Origin: a virus
Length of the DNA stretch: 60,404 nt
IMG/VR virus record: IMGVR_UViG_3300045581_000993
Coordinates: 1-60,404 of that record
Direction: 5' to 3' (one strand)
Both the position numbers and the translations under genes were made by a program. This document shows, piece after piece, positions 22,088-30,439 of the stretch. Below the pieces are notes generated by a model. The model worked only from the letters and a program-made list of their open reading frames with translations. It was not told the DNA's origin and ran no database searches. Positions within the stretch are counted from its first letter, which is position 1, and every line of letters starts with the position of its first letter.

Positions 22088-22759
22088 ATGCAAAATATCT
22101 CAACCCTACCTTTATGTCAAGGTGGAAAAAATCACGACAAAATCACTAGTCAAAACAGCTATGGTATAATTGATAAAAGATATCAGTTGTTAGAATCTAC
22201 CATGCCGAGTTTAGAAGATACATGCGTTGCCAAAGCTCGTGAAGCTTTGAGGCAAATGTTGATCTCACCAAAGGAAGCTTTACAAATTTTAAAGAATTTA
22301 GAAGCTAAGAAAGAAGCTATTAGAATTTCTGAAGAAAGAAAACAATCTAAAGAAAATCTAGAAAAAATAATAGATCAGCTGCCTTCTAATATCACAGATA
22401 AGCCTAAGTTTCATGAGGTTAGAAGTGAACCTGTAGAATTATCAGCATCTAGCAAAGAAACGTTTGCTAGAATTGGCGAGCGAGCAAGAGAAGCCTTTAT
22501 AGAGGAGCAGATTGAGAGAGCTATGTTTTATAACATTTCCTATAAAAGTTATGGCGATAATTACTACCAATTAATGGTTGATATTGATAAATACGAGTAT
22601 TTACTCGAGAAAGCAAACGACTATTGTATAGATTGGGATAGTAGCGAATATGATCTTGTGGCTTTAGAGCAGGCAATAGAAGAAGCCGAGCATAATGCTT
22701 ACATACATGATCAAAGCTTGCGCTCTTATTATTTACAATCAAGGGGGGTAGAGGTTTAA
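22088..22759 (+). CDS. Hypothetical 223-residue protein, first gene of the recombination operon
   Basis: A strong ribosome-binding site (TAGGAGGA) precedes the ATG. The middle (about residues 55-115) is a charged coiled coil, and the C-terminus is acidic with many Tyr and Asp. No known family recognised. The tight downstream spacing to small genes, the YqaJ nuclease and RecT suggests an accessory role in phage recombination or nuclease inhibition, which is inference from position. Confidence 0.65.
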   Translation: MQNISTLPLCQGGKNHDKITSQNSYGIIDKRYQLLESTMPSLEDTCVAKAREALRQMLISPKEALQILKNLEAKKEAIRISEERKQSKENLEKIIDQLPSNITDKPKFHEVRSEPVELSASSKETFARIGERAREAFIEEQIERAMFYNISYKSYGDNYYQLMVDIDKYEYLLEKANDYCIDWDSSEYDLVALEQAIEEAEHNAYIHDQSLRSYYLQSRGVEV

Positions 22760-22760
22760 G

Positions 22761-23012
22761 ATGTCAGTAATAAAAGATCGTTTTATTCCGAAAGAAGAGT
22801 TTATGAGGTTGTTATTTACTAAAACTGATGGTGTAGATACGCACGAATTGTCGATGTGGCTTAAGTCTCAAACTAATGACGAGTGGGTAGTAGTCCCAAA
22901 AACTTTTTGTGATTTATTGTTACAATTTATTGAGGGATTTAATAAATATAATTTTCTTGTAATTGAAAAAGAAACATTAGAAACATTTGAGAATTTAAAA
23001 AAATATTTATAG
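22761..23012 (+). CDS. Hypothetical 83-residue protein
   Basis: The ATG overlaps the upstream region closely (one base after its stop) with AAGGGGGG nearby. The sequence is mixed, with KSQTNDEWVVVPKTFCDLLLQFIEGF in the centre. No family recognised. Confidence 0.55.
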   Translation: MSVIKDRFIPKEEFMRLLFTKTDGVDTHELSMWLKSQTNDEWVVVPKTFCDLLLQFIEGFNKYNFLVIEKETLETFENLKKYL

Positions 23013-23068
23013 GAATACATTAAACTATTAATACAGAAAGTTATAAATAAAGAAATAATGGTAATTAT

Positions 23069-23257
23069 ATGAACGTAGATATGGAAAACCTATTTTACAA
23101 CGAATGGAAAAGTAGGCAAGACGTAAAAAGACGGGAAGATAGCTATAAAGAGCATGTTGAAAAAAATCCAAATGCTCGTTTATTAGATGAACTTTTGAAT
23201 AAAGTAAAATTTAATTTATTAAATACTAAATTAAATAAATACATAAACGAAGAATAA
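23069..23257 (+). CDS. Hypothetical 62-residue charged protein
   Basis: The protein is helical, very rich in Lys, Glu and Arg, and small. A weak ribosome-binding site precedes it. It lies in the same orientation and spacing pattern as its neighbours. No family recognised. Confidence 0.45.
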   Translation: MNVDMENLFYNEWKSRQDVKRREDSYKEHVEKNPNARLLDELLNKVKFNLLNTKLNKYINEE

Positions 23258-23275
23258 AGCAATAAGGTTATTAGT

Positions 23276-23740
23276 ATGGAAAATAAAATAGAAGTAAACC
23301 CTCGTGTTGAAGAACTTATTAAAGATGTAATAAGAGATACAACTTTGACAAAGCAAGATGTAATTAATTGGCTTCTAAATAATGGGTATGACAATTTTTT
23401 CTTTAATAATACGTACGAAGATTTAATAGAAGATTTTTTTGAAGAATATCAAAAACCAAGTAAATGTATAAAAGAAGCTCAATATGTACAATATGTTAAT
23501 AATAGGTCTGAAGCCATTCAAGGAGTTTTTAGTTCTTTTCCAAAATGGTTAGATGATGCGTTGTATAGGGGAAAAGTGCGTCGTTATTACAACTGCGAAA
23601 CCAAAATTAACCAAATAGCAGTTGGTGAAGATAATCCTCAAACTCTTGAGCCTGGGGATTGGATATGTTTTCAATCTAACAAGAAGATATCTTTTATTAA
23701 AAGAGATGAGTTTTCAAGGAGGGATGTATATGCACAATAA
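23276..23740 (+). CDS. Hypothetical 154-residue protein upstream of the YqaJ nuclease
   Basis: The N-terminal half is acidic and helical (DFFEEYQKPSK). The C-terminal half looks beta-rich, with a GDWICFQSNKKISFIKRDEF strand pattern. Its end overlaps the start of the nuclease gene by 11 bases, with the nuclease ribosome-binding site inside it. No family recognised. Confidence 0.55.
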   Translation: MENKIEVNPRVEELIKDVIRDTTLTKQDVINWLLNNGYDNFFFNNTYEDLIEDFFEEYQKPSKCIKEAQYVQYVNNRSEAIQGVFSSFPKWLDDALYRGKVRRYYNCETKINQIAVGEDNPQTLEPGDWICFQSNKKISFIKRDEFSRRDVYAQ

Positions 23741-24656
23741 ACAAGAATGGCTAAGAGAGCGTAAAGATTATATAGGCGGGAGCGATCTAGGTGCTATCTG
23801 TGGCTTAAATCCATACCGCACGGCTCTTGACGTATATTTGGATAAAACCAGCGATAATATAAACGAAGAGACCAATGCTGCGATGAGGTGGGGCAACCTT
23901 TTAGAAGATGTGGTTGCTAAGGCTTATAAGGAAGATATTGGTAATGGTAAAGAAGTATGGGAATCTGATCATCCTATTAGACATACAGAGCATCGATTTT
24001 TAGCAGCAAATATTGATAGATGGGTCGGTAAAAGAAAAGATATTAGAGAGTATATTTTAGAATGTAAAACAGCTGGCTTTACCAAGGGCAAGGAATGGGG
24101 GGAGGTTGGGACTGACCAAATCCCCGAATCCTATCTAGTGCAAGTAGCCTATTACGCAAGTATATGCAATGTACCAAAGGTTGATATAGCAGTTTTAATT
24201 GGTGGACAGGATTTTAGAATTTATACTTATGAGCGTAATAAAGAGCTGGAAGAAAAGCTAATTAAGATAGCCTGTAATTTTTGGCATAACCATATAGAAA
24301 AAAGAATACCGCCTAAATGTGTAAATACTAGGGATACGTTTAACTTATTTCCTGAGTCGCATCATCACGAGATTGTAGCGGAAGATAATATTATAGAGAA
24401 ATGGGAACAACTTAAAAGCTTAAAGGATGAAGAAGTACGGATAGCTGATACCATTGAGAAATTAAAGACCGATATACAGGAATTTATGAGAGATTATGAC
24501 GTGCTAATTGATAATCAGGGGAACGTAATAGCTACATGGAAAAATACTGCTCCAAAATCGCTTGTTGACGTTAAGACATTTAAGGAAAAATATAGAGAAA
24601 TATACGAGAAATGTATAAAATATGGTCAGCAATCGAGAATGTTTTTAGTAAAATGA
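23730..24656 (+). CDS. YqaJ-like exonuclease (lambda Exo superfamily)
   Basis: The start at 23730 is chosen because AAGGAGG lies 7 bases upstream; ATG 23724 would be too close to it. The 308-residue product has GGSDLGAICGLNPY near the N-terminus, LAANIDRWV, and ILECKTA holding the E-x-K of the PD-(D/E)XK core. This enzyme digests one strand from double-strand ends, giving the single strands used by the downstream RecT/Bet protein. Together they form the phage's two-component recombination system. Confidence 0.9.
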   Translation: MHNKQEWLRERKDYIGGSDLGAICGLNPYRTALDVYLDKTSDNINEETNAAMRWGNLLEDVVAKAYKEDIGNGKEVWESDHPIRHTEHRFLAANIDRWVGKRKDIREYILECKTAGFTKGKEWGEVGTDQIPESYLVQVAYYASICNVPKVDIAVLIGGQDFRIYTYERNKELEEKLIKIACNFWHNHIEKRIPPKCVNTRDTFNLFPESHHHEIVAEDNIIEKWEQLKSLKDEEVRIADTIEKLKTDIQEFMRDYDVLIDNQGNVIATWKNTAPKSLVDVKTFKEKYREIYEKCIKYGQQSRMFLVK

Positions 24657-24865
24657 GAAAATATCCAGTCCCAACTAAAGAAGAAGCAGAAGAGTTAAAA
24701 AGATTAAGGCAAAAGGCGGGTATGACTATCCCTCAAGTAGCTGAAGCTTTACATACTAATCGAGCAAGGATTAGCGACTATGAAAACGGCAAAAGAGGGA
24801 CTGATCCTGATTTGATAGAAAAATTAAAAAAACGTTATAAATTAATCATACAATATAATGCCTAG
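24653..24865 (+). CDS. XRE-family helix-turn-helix regulator
   Basis: Translation starts at the ATG overlapping the nuclease stop codon (ATGA). The 70-residue protein is essentially one XRE domain: LKRLRQKAGMTIPQVAEALHTNRARISDYENGKRGTDPDLI. It lies inside the recombination operon and may repress its own promoter or the lysogeny switch. Confidence 0.8.
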   Translation: MRKYPVPTKEEAEELKRLRQKAGMTIPQVAEALHTNRARISDYENGKRGTDPDLIEKLKKRYKLIIQYNA

Positions 24866-24877
24866 AGAGGATTAAAC

Positions 24878-24970
24878 ATGAATATAATAGAAGCCGTAAA
24901 GGAAGTGTTTAATTTGTATAAAGATTTTAACAAGAAAATAGAAGAGGAGGAGATCAAAGAAAATGAGTAA
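24878..24970 (+). CDS. 30-residue acidic micro-ORF before recT
   Basis: ATG 24878 has GAGAGG about 10 bases upstream, and its stop overlaps the recT start by 8 bases. The peptide is amphipathic, with a Glu-rich end that incidentally carries the recT ribosome-binding site (GAGGAGG). It may act as a translational coupler. Confidence 0.5.
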   Translation: MNIIEAVKEVFNLYKDFNKKIEEEEIKENE

Positions 24971-25847
24971 CATAGCAGCAATAAATACCGCTAATGAAAT
25001 TGATCAGCATATATGGTCAGCACTAAAAAACAGCTTATATACTGGGGCAAGAGACGAAAGTATAAAGATGGTTCTTGATTATTGCAAGGCGGCAAAATTA
25101 GACCCTATGCAAAAGCCTGTACATATTGTCCCGATGAGTGTAAAAAATGCCGTTACAGGCAAATATGAGTACAAGGACGTAGTTATGGCAGGTGTCGGTT
25201 TATATAGGATACAGGCGGCACGTAGCAATCAATATGCAGGTGTAAGCGAGCCTGAATTTGGTGAAGATGTTACATGTAATTTAGGAGGAGTAGAAATTAC
25301 CTATCCTAAATGGTGTAAGGTAACAGTTAAAAAGCTGGTAAATAATACTATTGTTGAATTTACTGCAAAAGAATACTGGTTAGAAAACTATGCTGCTAAA
25401 AAAGATACAGCTACACCTAATACTATGTGGCAAAAAAGACCATATGGTCAACTTGCCAAATGTGCTGAGGCACAAGCACTACGTAAGGCTTTTCCTGAGA
25501 TAATCAGTCAGCATCCTACAGCTGAGGAAATGGAAGGCAAGCATTTTAATGAGCTTGAAATGGAAGTTAAAAATATAACCCCAAAATCTCAAAGTATAAG
25601 TAGCAAACTTGATTCTGTTTTATCTAATCAGGAGGAAGAGGTCAAAGACCTAGAGCCGAGCGAAACACTTTTAGAGTTGCTAGAACTTATTAAATTGCAT
25701 AACGTACCCAGTGAAATATTAAACAAGTGGTGCAGTAAAGCAGGTGTTGAAAGTATTGTTGATTTAGGGGAAGAAAGACAACTGGCTTGTATAGAGTATA
25801 TTAATAAGCAATATAATTATTCGCAAAGCATAGTAGAGGCAGCGTAA
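24963..25847 (+). CDS. RecT/Bet-family single-strand annealing protein
   Basis: The protein has 294 residues. The core AAKLDPMQKPVHIVPMSVK, GLYRIQAARS, and TMWQKRPYGQLAKCAEAQALRKAFPE follow the Red-beta/RecT pattern. The C-terminal third, from about residue 210, is variable and would contact partners. It anneals complementary strands made by the YqaJ nuclease, enabling phage recombination and concatemer formation. It is the last gene of the operon and is followed by a terminator. Confidence 0.9.
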   Translation: MSNIAAINTANEIDQHIWSALKNSLYTGARDESIKMVLDYCKAAKLDPMQKPVHIVPMSVKNAVTGKYEYKDVVMAGVGLYRIQAARSNQYAGVSEPEFGEDVTCNLGGVEITYPKWCKVTVKKLVNNTIVEFTAKEYWLENYAAKKDTATPNTMWQKRPYGQLAKCAEAQALRKAFPEIISQHPTAEEMEGKHFNELEMEVKNITPKSQSISSKLDSVLSNQEEEVKDLEPSETLLELLELIKLHNVPSEILNKWCSKAGVESIVDLGEERQLACIEYINKQYNYSQSIVEAA

Positions 25848-25929
25848 GTTTAGAAAATACACCTAGATTTGCTTATTAAAATATGTTAACGTGAACACAC
25901 GATCAATTACTCATTTTTTTCCTGTTTTT

Positions 25930-25952
25930 AGGGGCTAAGCTTTTTAGCTCCT
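25930..25952 (+). terminator. Terminator after the recombination operon
   Basis: The stem AGGGGCTAA/TTAGCTCCT (one G-T pair) with a five-base loop is followed by a run of T. It separates the recombination genes from the ejection-protein operon. Confidence 0.8.
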
Positions 25953-25963
25953 TTTTTCTTTTT

Positions 25964-26000
25964 ACGAAAAAACATGGATTAAGATTGTTTCTGCTATAAT
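25964..26000 (+). promoter_or_regulatory. Shared-class promoter (ACGA-N27-TGCTATAAT) of the ejection-protein operon
   Basis: ACGA at 25964-25967 is followed after exactly 27 bases by TATAAT (25995-26000), preceded by TGC. This matches the spacing of five other promoters in the window. The first gene of the rightward virion block starts 42 bases downstream. Confidence 0.65.
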
Positions 26001-26041
26001 AAAAATAAAGCGTTTATTTTTGTTATAGACTAGAGGCAAAA

Positions 26042-27547
26042 ATGCAAAATTACGATCCATATTTAAATACCTATAACTATCCTTATAATACTTCCGAGCC
26101 TTATAGCTTAGCTTCTGATGGCGATAATCAAATGCCTGATTCTCGTTATGAAGGTGGAGGTTACGGCGATCCTGATATGTCTTATAGTAATGCTTACGAT
26201 ACTACGGGAGCGCAGTATGCTTTTAAAGAAGGAGGCTCTGTCGGTGATGAGGACTTACCGAGGCTCGCCGATCTGATTAGAAGACACGGCAGGAACGGCG
26301 ATACTGAGCTTGCTCATATTAATCCTATTGAAGCTCACATATTAAAAAGTTTAGGAGGAAGTGGGACGATAAATCCTGCTACCGGACTTCGTGAATATAG
26401 TTTCTGGAAAAAACCATGGAAAGCAATAAGGAGCGTAATAGGAGGAGGAGCAGGAGCAATTATCGGTAACATGATTGCGCCCGGAATAGGCGGTATTATT
26501 GGCGGTGCTATTGGTCAGGGAGCACAACACGCAGCAAGAGGCAAGAGCGCTTTAAGTGGAGCTTTAAAAGGAGCAGGTATGGGGGCGGCTCTTCCTTCTG
26601 TTGCTTCAGGACTTGGATGGGGAGCAAGTAAGCTAGGAGCTAGCGCTCTTGGTTCTAGTCTTAGCAATTATGGTACTACTAATGCGATATTACCTGCTTT
26701 AGGCATGGGGAGTTCAAGCGGTAGTAGCGGACTGTTTGGGCTTGGAGGGAGTAATCCTTATGTAAGTGGTGCAGCTGCACTTTCTCAAGGAATGGGTACA
26801 GGAAGAGGTCAAGGTTTAGGTGTCAGTAGCGGGGATTATGCAGAGAACTATTATAATTACATGCTTGATAGACAGAAAAAACAAGACAATATGGGTTTTA
26901 CCGATAAATTACAAGATTATCTAACCGAGCCAAAGAATTTACTAACACTTGGTACTACTGCTGCTCAGTATTTAGGTAGAGAAAAGCCAAAAAGCCCGGA
27001 GAAAATAGCAGAGGAAGAGCGAAGGTATCGAAACGCAAGTCGTAAGACTATTGCCGAGGTTGAAGCTGACGAAGCACTGGAGACTGCACGTGCCGATTTA
27101 CAAAAAAAGCGAAAAAACAAGCAGCTGGAAGAAGATATAAAGAATATGGGTTCTGTTCGGAGGCGAGTTGTATCACCTGAGGAGTTTGCCAGAACCGGCC
27201 GCTGGCTTGAGTATACGGATGAGGAAGGGCGGCCGCTTAGAATGAAAGGCGGTGGGAGCGCGCATAGTCCTTATGCTTATTTGACAGAAGAAATTTATTA
27301 CCCTGCAAGCCCTATAGGTTATTTAAGCGGTGATAGCGGCGGTCAGGATGATTTAATTGATGCAAAGCTTAGCGACGGCGAATATGTGTTTGATGCATCG
27401 ACAGTATCTGATTTGGGGGATGGTAATAATGCAGCAGGAGCACGCAAGCTTGATATGTTCCGTGAAAATATCCGTAAGCACAAGAGAGGGGGAAAAGTAA
27501 TGTTGCCGCCGCGTGCAAAATCTTTAGAGAGTTATTTGAGGGGATAA
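26042..27547 (+). CDS. Internal virion/ejection protein with glycine-rich membrane-like segments
   Basis: The protein has 501 residues. Residues 135-210 hold glycine-zipper hydrophobic stretches (GGGAGAIIGNMIAPGIGGIIGG). A conserved C-terminal motif of the type LSDGEYVFDASTVSDLGDG, then a KHKRGGK tail, is common in structural or internal proteins of short-tailed phages. Such proteins enter the cell envelope during DNA ejection. It is the first of four co-directional genes with overlapping or close spacing. Details of function are inferred from similar gene blocks. Confidence 0.7.
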   Translation: MQNYDPYLNTYNYPYNTSEPYSLASDGDNQMPDSRYEGGGYGDPDMSYSNAYDTTGAQYAFKEGGSVGDEDLPRLADLIRRHGRNGDTELAHINPIEAHILKSLGGSGTINPATGLREYSFWKKPWKAIRSVIGGGAGAIIGNMIAPGIGGIIGGAIGQGAQHAARGKSALSGALKGAGMGAALPSVASGLGWGASKLGASALGSSLSNYGTTNAILPALGMGSSSGSSGLFGLGGSNPYVSGAAALSQGMGTGRGQGLGVSSGDYAENYYNYMLDRQKKQDNMGFTDKLQDYLTEPKNLLTLGTTAAQYLGREKPKSPEKIAEEERRYRNASRKTIAEVEADEALETARADLQKKRKNKQLEEDIKNMGSVRRRVVSPEEFARTGRWLEYTDEEGRPLRMKGGGSAHSPYAYLTEEIYYPASPIGYLSGDSGGQDDLIDAKLSDGEYVFDASTVSDLGDGNNAAGARKLDMFRENIRKHKRGGKVMLPPRAKSLESYLRG

Positions 27548-27548
27548 T

Positions 27549-29489
27549 ATGAAGAACTTAAATGACCTCCGAGAACAAGCCTTAGCCGTTATTAATCGTG
27601 ATGTAGGGCGAATGGTAGCTAACCCGACTCCTGTATATAGGGGAAAGACCAGCGTTCCGATGTCTGCTTTAACGCAGAGGAAACGAGCATTGGAAGAGCA
27701 GTTTAATAATTCTCCTGCTCCTTATTCTGTGGAAGCAAGCGGTGTTTTAAGTAGAACGCCACAAGGTTTTAATGAGGGGCAGAAAAACTCTTTACTGGAT
27801 ATACTTACGTCAGGTCAAAGACGGGTAGGTGATACCGGATGGAATCTGATGAGTAAGCAGTTTGGAGATAGAACCGGTAGTAGACAAACCGGTTTTTATA
27901 ATAAGTTTGACAAGAACTTGAATAAGGGTCTTGATTTATCCCGTGTCGGCACGGATGCCTTAAGTAATGATGCTTCAAGCCTTGATTCTGAATTTAATTC
28001 AGGGTTTGGCAATAGTTTAAATGCACTAGGTAACGCCGAGAAGGCAAAGAGGGCAGGACTTACTAATATGCTGGGGCAATTTGGAAATCAGCAGCATATA
28101 TACTCACATCTAGCAAATTCGGCAGATAAGAATAGGTTTTATGAAGAATTAAACGCCCCAAAACAAAAGATGAAGGCTTTGTACAATATAGTAAATAGCG
28201 GTGGTAATCCTGATGATATGGGGCTTTATGGCGAGGCAGCAGCTGTTAAAACATTAGAGAAGGGACTAAATCTTTATAATAGCCCGACTCCTACTTATAG
28301 TGGTCAGCAACTAGCTAATGTGCCTGAAGAATTAGCGGTATCGCATCGCCTGCTAGGGGATTTGAGTCATGATTATAATGATTCGGCAAGGGAAGAAAGA
28401 GATAAGCTTTACGGCTCGTTAATGGGAAGAGAGAATGTTGGCTCGCGGGCTATAGGCGATTTACCTACAATTTATAATCCACAAGCAGATAAACTTGACG
28501 CTGATACAAAAAGTCTTTTAAAGGCGGAAAAAGCCAGAATCAGTATGGATCATGAGCGAAAGGGTACTTATGGATCGCAATCACATTTATCGCAAACCGA
28601 GGATGCTATAAATAGAATTGTTAAAAGTCGTTTTGGCAATAAAAACAATCTATTGCAGGATGTACTTCGTGGGAGAATGAGCAGTTTAAATAAAAGTGAT
28701 ATGAATGATTTAAACCAGTTGAATAGTTTAGGTCAGCAAGGATTATCTGAATATCAGGATGTACTTGGCAAGATTAGCGGAATGAACCAGCTCGGGGTAG
28801 ACAAATGGCTAAATACGCAAGATGAGTTAAACCAGAGGCGGGAGCGATTTGAAGAAGAGAGGAATCAGGAATGGCCACAAGGGGCAGGAAGCGATATTGT
28901 AAAATATAACGTAAGCCCTGAAATCAGCAGTATTTTTGCCAATCCCAATATCAGTAGTAATCCATCTGTTTATACGCCGTCTTTAAGGCCTAATATTCAT
29001 GCACTCGCTCATTACGCCCAAACTGTACCGGTTAGTCATAGTGAGACGGAACTTGAGAGTAACCTAAATCAGGATATGGGAGGAATCAAGAATTATGCTG
29101 ATTTTGAAAATACTAAGCTCCAAAGAAAGAGAGAAGAAGAGCTAAGGCGTCAGGAAGAGGAAAGACGCTTAGCGTCAAGAATGGCAGAAGAAAATCGGCA
29201 AGCTCAGATTAGGAAAGCTAAGGAATTAAAAATAGCAGAAGAAAATCGGCAAGCTTTACTAAAAAGAAAAGCTTTAGCTGAAAGCAAATTAAAAGAAAAA
29301 GATATTGCACTCAAAAGGCAACAAGCTGAATTAGCCAAGGTGCAAGGTAGATATGACCTGATGAGTCACTTTGGGATGGATTATAAAAACTATGATAGAG
29401 ATAAAGCTAGAATAGCCGTATTGCAACCAAGGATACAGAAGATATTAGATAGTATGTCTTACTGGAAAAAACATGCAAATTTAATTTAA
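27549..29489 (+). CDS. Large internal/structural protein of the ejection module
   Basis: The protein has 646 residues. The N-terminal 400 residues are helical, rich in Asn, Ser and Leu, with repeated short segments. The C-terminal part (about 545-625) is a long Arg/Glu coiled coil. It follows the first ejection gene by one base. No enzymatic motif was seen. Its size and place match the second internal protein of P22-like or pelagiphage-like ejection modules. Confidence 0.6.
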   Translation: MKNLNDLREQALAVINRDVGRMVANPTPVYRGKTSVPMSALTQRKRALEEQFNNSPAPYSVEASGVLSRTPQGFNEGQKNSLLDILTSGQRRVGDTGWNLMSKQFGDRTGSRQTGFYNKFDKNLNKGLDLSRVGTDALSNDASSLDSEFNSGFGNSLNALGNAEKAKRAGLTNMLGQFGNQQHIYSHLANSADKNRFYEELNAPKQKMKALYNIVNSGGNPDDMGLYGEAAAVKTLEKGLNLYNSPTPTYSGQQLANVPEELAVSHRLLGDLSHDYNDSAREERDKLYGSLMGRENVGSRAIGDLPTIYNPQADKLDADTKSLLKAEKARISMDHERKGTYGSQSHLSQTEDAINRIVKSRFGNKNNLLQDVLRGRMSSLNKSDMNDLNQLNSLGQQGLSEYQDVLGKISGMNQLGVDKWLNTQDELNQRRERFEEERNQEWPQGAGSDIVKYNVSPEISSIFANPNISSNPSVYTPSLRPNIHALAHYAQTVPVSHSETELESNLNQDMGGIKNYADFENTKLQRKREEELRRQEEERRLASRMAEENRQAQIRKAKELKIAEENRQALLKRKALAESKLKEKDIALKRQQAELAKVQGRYDLMSHFGMDYKNYDRDKARIAVLQPRIQKILDSMSYWKKHANLI

Positions 29490-29491
29490 TT

Positions 29492-30439
29492 ATGACTATG
29501 GAAGAAGAAATACTAAATCGCATGCAAGCAATGCCTGAGAGAAGGAATCCTTTTGATGAAGGGATAGCAAAAGCAATTAGCAGCACCCGAAGCAATTTAG
29601 GGATGAGTAGGGATCAGGAGCATAGAGCGATAAATAATGCGTTACTTGCTCTTGGTAATGGTTTAGCTGCTGAGCCTGTGCAACGTGGTTTTAAAAATAA
29701 TTTAGGGGTAATAGGGCGAGCGATGAATCCTGCGCTTAGTGCTTATAATACTAGCGAGGATACAGCTATTGCCGAAAATGAGCGTTTGGCTAATCAAATA
29801 TTACAGCATCAAAGAGCGGAGCAAGCTTTAGCAGACAGCAGGGAAGATAAAGCCTGGCATCGTAAATTCCAGCAGAAGCAACTGGAAGAAACAAAAAGGT
29901 ATCATAATTTACTTGATAAATTCAAAAGGGAAAAAGGAGCAGGTAAGAGTTCACCGGATAATTTTAAGCAAACTAAAGAAGAACGGGAGAAAAAAGAAGC
30001 ATTAGAAGAGTTAAAGGGAATGCTTACTCATGCAGAAAATACGGTTACGAACCTTGGTTCTAAAGGGGAGCGATCACTGCTTGCAAAAAACTTCCGATCA
30101 AAATTCAGTAATCAGGAATATAGTCCGGATCAGGCAAAGATTTGGGCAATAGGTGAGGTATTACGCGGTAAGTTGAATAAAGCTTTTAAATATCAAAACA
30201 AAGAAGAATTTCTTCATATACCGACTATATCGCCTGATAATGATATGGCAACAAATTTAAACGTTATTAATGATTTAAGAGCCATGCTAGGTATAGGTCT
30301 TCAGGAAGGGAATAAGAGCAGTAACGGCGGCGATAGGGTGTTGATGGTTGATCCAGAAACCGGTGAAAAGGATTACGTCCCAAGAAATAGGGTAGAGGAA
30401 GCTATAAATATTGACGGCCTGCAGGTGGTAGATGAGTAA
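29492..30439 (+). CDS. Third ejection-module protein
   Basis: The protein has 315 residues. The start lies two bases after the upstream stop. Residues 25-100 are helical (AINNALLALGNGLAAEPVQRG), then a coiled coil of Gln/Glu/Lys (residues 100-175). No known motif was found. It overlaps the next gene by 8 bases. Confidence 0.6.
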   Translation: MTMEEEILNRMQAMPERRNPFDEGIAKAISSTRSNLGMSRDQEHRAINNALLALGNGLAAEPVQRGFKNNLGVIGRAMNPALSAYNTSEDTAIAENERLANQILQHQRAEQALADSREDKAWHRKFQQKQLEETKRYHNLLDKFKREKGAGKSSPDNFKQTKEEREKKEALEELKGMLTHAENTVTNLGSKGERSLLAKNFRSKFSNQEYSPDQAKIWAIGEVLRGKLNKAFKYQNKEEFLHIPTISPDNDMATNLNVINDLRAMLGIGLQEGNKSSNGGDRVLMVDPETGEKDYVPRNRVEEAINIDGLQVVDE

